A stretch of DNA of 16,735 nt, from assembly GCA_031397815.1 (NCBI GenBank), contig JANNMJ010000060.1, positions 1-16,735 on the forward strand, in the 5' to 3' direction. This DNA comes from JANNMJ01 sp031397815 (lineage in GTDB: Bacteria > Bacteroidota > Bacteroidia > Cytophagales > Hymenobacteraceae). The first letter of the stretch is position 1, and the number at the start of each line of letters is the position of its first letter. The notes beneath the pieces were generated by a model. The model did no database searches. It was not told the DNA's origin and saw only the letters and a list, made by a program, of their open reading frames with translations. Of this stretch, positions 14,301 to 16,735 are shown in pieces. Position numbers and translations under genes: made by a program.

Positions 14301-15694
14301 CCGGTGAGCGCCAGAATCGGGAAGTACACAATCAGAATGATGAGCTGCCCGAACAGCGCCGAGCGCATCAGGCGTGTGGCGGCAGCTTCGGCCACTTCGT
14401 CCATCGTCTCGTGAGCGGCCTGCACGCGCAGGTGCACCAGATGAAAAATCATCGCCTCGACGATGATTACCGCGCCATCGACGATGAGGCCGAAATCGAG
14501 GGCACCCAAGCTCATCAGGTTCGCCGAGACGCCGAAAACCCGCATCATCCCGAGCGCAAACAGCATACACAGCGGAATCATACTCGCCACGACCAGCCCG
14601 GCGCGGAAATTCCCCAGCAGCAACAGCAGCACCACAATCACGATTACGCCGCCCTCGATGAGGTTCTTCGTGACGGTATGAATCGCTTTGTCGATGAGCT
14701 TGGTGCGGTCGAGGAAGGGGTGGATTTCGAGGCCCGGCGGCAGGGTTTTCTGAATCTCCGCGACCCGCGTCTTCACACCTTTAATTGTCTCTTCCGAAGA
14801 AGCCCCTTTCAGCATCAACACAATGCCGCCGACCGCCTCGCCGCGTCCGTTCCGCGTGAGCGCGCCGTACCGGACGGAGTGGCCGAAGCGCACAGTGGCG
14901 ATATCGCGCACCAGCAGCGGGGCGTTGCGCGCCGCCTGTTTCACCACGATGGCGCCGATATCGGCTAGGGACGTCACGCGCCCTTCGCCGCGGATGTAGT
15001 ACGCGTTCGGACCGCGCTCCAGATAGGCGCCGCCGGTATTGGCGTTGTTGTCTTGCAGGGCCGTGAATAGCTCGGGCATCGTCACGTCGGACGCGTTCAG
15101 GCGGTCGGGGTCGACGCTTACTTCAAACTGCCGCACGAAACCGCCGAAGCTGCTCACTTCCACCACGCCCGGCACGCCCGCGAGCTGCCGCTTCACGAGC
15201 CAATCCTGCACTTCGCGCAGCGACGTGAGCGAGTAGCGCCGCTCAAACCCCGGCTTCACGCGGAGCACGTACTGGAAGATTTCGCCCAGCCCCGTGGTGA
15301 TGGGCGCCATTTGAGGCGTGGCCTCGGTGCCCAAATCGGCTTTCGCGACGGTAAGCTTTTCGGCCACGAGCTGCCGCGTTTGGTAGGTATCGACGTGTTC
15401 TTCGAAGACGACGGTAATCACCGACAACCCGAACCGTGAGATCGACCGCACTTCCATCACGCCGGGAATCGTGCGGAGCTGCAATTCGAGCGGCACCGTC
15501 AGGAGCTGCTCCACTTCCTGCGCCGCCAACGCCGACGACTGCGTGATGACCTGCACCTGATTATTGGTGACGTCCGGAATGGCATCCAGCGGCAGATTGA
15601 CCGCCGCGTAACCGCCCCAGCCAATCAGCCCCACCACCATCAGAAAGATGAGCAGCTTGTTGCGAATACTGGCCGCAATGATTTTCGAAAGCAT
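11309..15694 (-). CDS. CzcA-type heavy-metal RND pump fused to a TolC/CzcC-like outer-membrane-factor domain
   Basis: This single 1461-residue polypeptide joins two proteins that are usually separate. Residues 1 to about 1028 are a complete heavy-metal RND pump: an N-terminal helix with LPLDAIPDVTNNQVQV, large periplasmic loops, and the helix-4 signature DFGLIVDGAVIIVE at 400-413. Asp400, Asp406 and Glu413 match the divalent-cation (Co/Zn/Cd/Ni) class rather than the CusA Cu/Ag class, and PIQMRFNELISGAKSDI is also CzcA-like. After a short acidic linker, residues 1058-1075 form an extra hydrophobic helix ending LKTAAQTAP. Residues about 1080-1461 are an outer-membrane-factor domain with long helices such as ALQTGLLQNLSVQGATLQVA. 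The extra helix would carry the chain back to the periplasm. Pump-OMF fusions of about this length are, to my knowledge, common in Bacteroidota. The reading frame is continuous, with no sign of frameshift. Confidence 0.95.
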   Translation of the reverse strand: MLSKIIAASIRNKLLIFLMVVGLIGWGGYAAVNLPLDAIPDVTNNQVQVITQSSALAAQEVEQLLTVPLELQLRTIPGVMEVRSISRFGLSVITVVFEEHVDTYQTRQLVAEKLTVAKADLGTEATPQMAPITTGLGEIFQYVLRVKPGFERRYSLTSLREVQDWLVKRQLAGVPGVVEVSSFGGFVRQFEVSVDPDRLNASDVTMPELFTALQDNNANTGGAYLERGPNAYYIRGEGRVTSLADIGAIVVKQAARNAPLLVRDIATVRFGHSVRYGALTRNGRGEAVGGIVLMLKGASSEETIKGVKTRVAEIQKTLPPGLEIHPFLDRTKLIDKAIHTVTKNLIEGGVIVIVVLLLLLGNFRAGLVVASMIPLCMLFALGMMRVFGVSANLMSLGALDFGLIVDGAVIIVEAMIFHLVHLRVQAAHETMDEVAEAAATRLMRSALFGQLIILIVYFPILALTGIEGKMFRPMALTVSFAIIGAMILSLTYVPAVSAWALRKDIKEEGTLAHRLMQFMYRGYAPLIKGALRLRGLVVASAVALLVLAGGVFTRMGGEFIPQLDEGDFAINVTLAPGSSLAQSVATTTRLQQILLKRFPEIEQIVGKTGTSEIPTDPMAMEDTDLMVILKDQSEWTSAATREELAEQMEAALTDIPGINLEFQQPIQMRFNELISGAKSDISIKLFGDDLDVLYERANRAAALIRPLAGVGDLKVEQIAALPQLRITYDRQKLAQYGLRVADLNTLVRASFAGDVAGLVYEGERRFDLVVRLDSAHRRGLADLRQLYVDAPNGEKVPLEEVAQVQYRNAPAQISRDDARRRINVGVNVRGRDVQSLVLEIQQRLDADLKLPPGYSIRYGGAFENLQQAKARLSVVVPISLLLIFLLLYLSFGSVKQAALIFTGIPLATIGGILGLWLRGMPFSISAGVGFIALFGVAVLNGIVLVASLNELAASGVKRVRERVLRATAERFRPVLLTAAVASLGFLPMALSHSAGAEVQKPLATVVIGGLITATILTLLVLPVLYTFFTPDEPEDAVDTDSGAAKISPDPAAPLSRPVIVTTAVLGLLLTALIPLKTAAQTAPLTLQQALQTGLLQNLSVQGATLQVAQQRALTRTGYDVPRTLFDYQRGQISGPLTDHSFNIIQQTPLPGVYAAQRRLLESQTLTAEQRARAQRRELTQTIRASYYQLLVTYRRAALLRRQDSLYRRAARAARIRYQVGETNRLEQVSAEARSRELQNQLAILGTDVAVQQQQLALLVGAAPGFRIDTTERLIATLNPADTAALSPESNPMLGLLREQMNQTRFQTRLEKLRRLPDIRVGYFNQSINRVNGYQVAQAGISLPILGGAQRARIAAARLGEQVADNQLAYATTQLTGQLSALRQQLRRARLSLDYYEREALPQARLILVTAEKSFRAGDVDYVTYVVNTEPAWQIQNAHLDQVRQYNELVIGLQGLIGLDGN

Positions 15695-15793
15695 CAGAAC
15701 GTGACTCTAAATCACCAGAATACCTACGCCGATACGGGCTTCGGGCGCCCGGCCTCGGTCGTTGATTTTGGTGCTGCAAAGGACGGCGCCACA

Positions 15794-15833
15794 CCTTACG
15801 GGCACCTTAGTACTGCCTTAAGGTTTGCTTAAA
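15794..15833. promoter_or_regulatory. Candidate OmpR/PmrA-type box, four half-sites at 11-bp spacing
   Basis: CCTTA starts at 15794, 15805 and 15816, and GCTTA starts at 15827, each exactly 11 bp apart. The last two give CTTAAG-GTTTG-CTTAAA, the half-site/N5/half-site form known for PmrA-type regulators. OmpR-family proteins bind such direct repeats as head-to-tail dimers. The site is in the gap between the pump (15694, minus) and the response regulator (15921, plus), 99 bp from one start and 87 bp from the other. Confidence 0.68.
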
Positions 15834-15840
15834 ATCCAGC

Positions 15841-15862
15841 GCGGCGTTGGGCCGAACGCCGC
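15841..15862. repeat. 8-bp hairpin in the response-regulator leader region
   Basis: GCGGCGTT-GGGCCG-AACGCCGC is a perfect 8-bp stem with a six-base loop, 58 bp before the response-regulator start. It could be a second operator, a leader structure or an intergenic repeat. No T-run follows, so it is not a standard terminator. Confidence 0.55.
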
Positions 15863-15920
15863 CGACCGGGTCATCTTGTCGCGGTTTTCAAGCTTCCCAC
15901 TCCCCTACCCCCGCCACCGA

Positions 15921-16604
15921 ATGCGCCTTCTCCTCGTCGAAGATGAACCCGGTATTGCCCGTTTCGTGAAGCAGGGGCTGGAAGAAGAAGGGTACACGGT
16001 GGATGTGGCGACCACCGGCACCACCGGCCTGACGATGGCGCTCAGCGGCCCATACGCCCTGCTCCTGCTCGACTGGATGCTCCCCGGCCTCACGGGCCTC
16101 GAAGTCTGCCGACGGCTGCGGGCCGAAGCCAACCAAACCCCCATCCTCTTCCTGACCGCCAAAGACACCCTCGCCGATACCGTGGCCGGGCTACAAGCGG
16201 GCGCCAACGACTACATCAAGAAGCCCTTCCATTTCGAAGAGCTGCTGGAGCGCATCCGCGTGCATCTCCGCCCCACGGCGCCCGCCGTGGCAAGGCCCGA
16301 CGCGAATGAGCGCTACTCCGTCGGGCCGATTGTGCTTGATGTCACCACGCATCAAGTGTTCAAGCACAATGAGGAAATTCCGCTCACGCAGAAAGAATTC
16401 GCGCTGCTCGAATATCTGCTCCGGCACAAAGGCAAAGTTTGCCATCGACAGAAAATCATCGAAAACGTCTGGGATATTCATTTCGATTACAACACCGGCG
16501 TCATCGATGTGTACATGAATGCCCTGCGGAAGAAGCTTCACCTGAGCAAAGACGATGAATATCTGCACACTATTCGGGGAATCGGGTATGTGGCGCGTGA
16601 TTAG
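15921..16604 (+). CDS. OmpR-family response regulator (CusR/CzcR-like)
   Basis: This 227-residue two-component response regulator should sense metal stress through a partner kinase. The start at 15921 gives MRLLLVEDEPGIARF, a standard receiver N-terminus; an in-frame ATG at 15825 would add 32 residues unlike the family and cover the leader hairpin. The receiver (1-116) has acidic Glu7/Asp8, phospho-acceptor Asp51 in LLLDWMLPG, Thr79 in FLTAKD and Lys101 in YIKKPF. The C-terminal winged helix (about 130-227) contains IPLTQKEFALLEYLL, GVIDVYMNALRKKL and IRGIGYVARD, typical of OmpR/PhoB DNA-binding domains. It is divergent from the metal pump, with tandem 11-bp half-sites between them, so it probably activates the pump operon and itself. 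No sensor kinase follows within the 131 bp left in the window, although such pairs are usually adjacent. Confidence 0.95.
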   Translation: MRLLLVEDEPGIARFVKQGLEEEGYTVDVATTGTTGLTMALSGPYALLLLDWMLPGLTGLEVCRRLRAEANQTPILFLTAKDTLADTVAGLQAGANDYIKKPFHFEELLERIRVHLRPTAPAVARPDANERYSVGPIVLDVTTHQVFKHNEEIPLTQKEFALLEYLLRHKGKVCHRQKIIENVWDIHFDYNTGVIDVYMNALRKKLHLSKDDEYLHTIRGIGYVARD

Positions 16605-16614
16605 CGCGTGATTA
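16593..16614 (+). repeat. 11-bp tandem duplication over the response-regulator stop
   Basis: GCGCGTGATTA occurs twice with no gap (16593-16603 and 16604-16614). The junction creates the TAG stop at 16602-16604. Removing one copy would leave the frame open to the end of the window, about 40 more residues. Confidence 0.85.
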
Positions 16615-16735
16615 CAGCAGATTCGGAGTCTATGTACGTGGGCCTGTAGCGTGGAGCCTTTGGAACCCCTTGCGGGCGCCACCCCGAGCCAAAGCACCAC
16701 CCGAAAAACAAAAAAATCTCAAAAAAGCACAAAGT
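16605..16735. other. Window-end intergenic DNA, no gene seen
   Basis: After the duplication, no start of a histidine kinase or other reading frame is recognisable on either strand. The last 35 bases are A-rich on the plus strand. The expected sensor-kinase gene would have to begin beyond the window, or be elsewhere. Confidence 0.55.

Noticed and set aside
14455..14497. A Cu/Ag (CusA-type) assignment for the pump
   Set aside because: The helix-4 signature is DFG...VDGAV...E, as in the divalent-metal class, and the methionine relay positions of CusA are not evident.
13799..14968. A 389-codon open frame on the plus strand opposite the RND pump gene
   Set aside because: It is antisense to a clearly coding region and encodes His/Arg/Gln-rich sequence with no domain. 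Long antisense frames are usual in high-GC genes.
15825..15920. Longer N-terminus for the response regulator, starting at 15825
   Set aside because: Receiver domains begin at MRLLLVEDE; the extra 32 residues match nothing and cover part of the probable operator and the leader hairpin.

Overview
The window looks like a piece of a high-GC Bacteroidota chromosome, most probably a Hymenobacter-like Cytophagales member. The reasons are: start codons without Shine-Dalgarno sequences; a TonB-dependent receptor with an N-terminal carboxypeptidase-regulatory-like domain; a DUF4266/DUF3570 gene pair; a metal RND pump fused to a TolC-like domain; and GC-rich palindromic repeats in the gaps between genes. 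The genus is an inference from style, not from a marker gene. I see no tRNA, rRNA, CRISPR array, transposase or phage gene.

Region 1 (1-6062) is a probable sugar-uptake locus. A TonB-dependent outer-membrane receptor (2012-4717, minus) and an SLC45-like MFS sugar transporter (120-1448, minus) are both transcribed leftward. A LacI-family regulator (5025-6062, plus) is divergent from the receptor. The 307-bp divergent gap carries a long palindrome (4822-4851) plus a related half-site, which is a good candidate operator. No SusD and no glycosidase are visible. The receptor and the transporter are separated by 563 bp full of hairpin-forming repeats, two of which differ by compensatory base changes. 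A 22-bp tandem array, cut by the left window edge, lies beyond the transporter.

Region 2 (6132-9354, minus) is a compact four-gene operon: exported thioredoxin, ApbE-like flavin transferase, small DUF4266 lipoprotein ending in a Gly/Cys tail, and DUF3570 outer-membrane-type protein. Gaps are 8 bp, a 4-bp overlap and 14 bp, and the operon ends in an intrinsic terminator. All four proteins carry export signals. The ApbE departs from the family at several usually conserved positions. This is the best candidate here for an under-described system: a cell-envelope redox or cofactor-attachment pathway with no established substrate.

Region 3 (9355-10032) has no convincing gene. It holds a 21-bp-period array of about 16 units between two direct copies of a 52-bp palindromic repeat.

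Region 4 (10033-16735) is a divalent-metal efflux system. A 1461-residue CzcA-type RND pump fused to an outer-membrane-factor domain (11309-15694, minus) is followed by a lipoprotein adaptor (10033-11238, minus). An OmpR-family response regulator (15921-16604, plus) is divergent. The gap between pump and regulator holds four half-sites at exact 11-bp spacing, including a CTTAAG-N5-CTTAAA element like a PmrA-type box. This suggests that the regulator controls both directions. No sensor kinase lies in the window.
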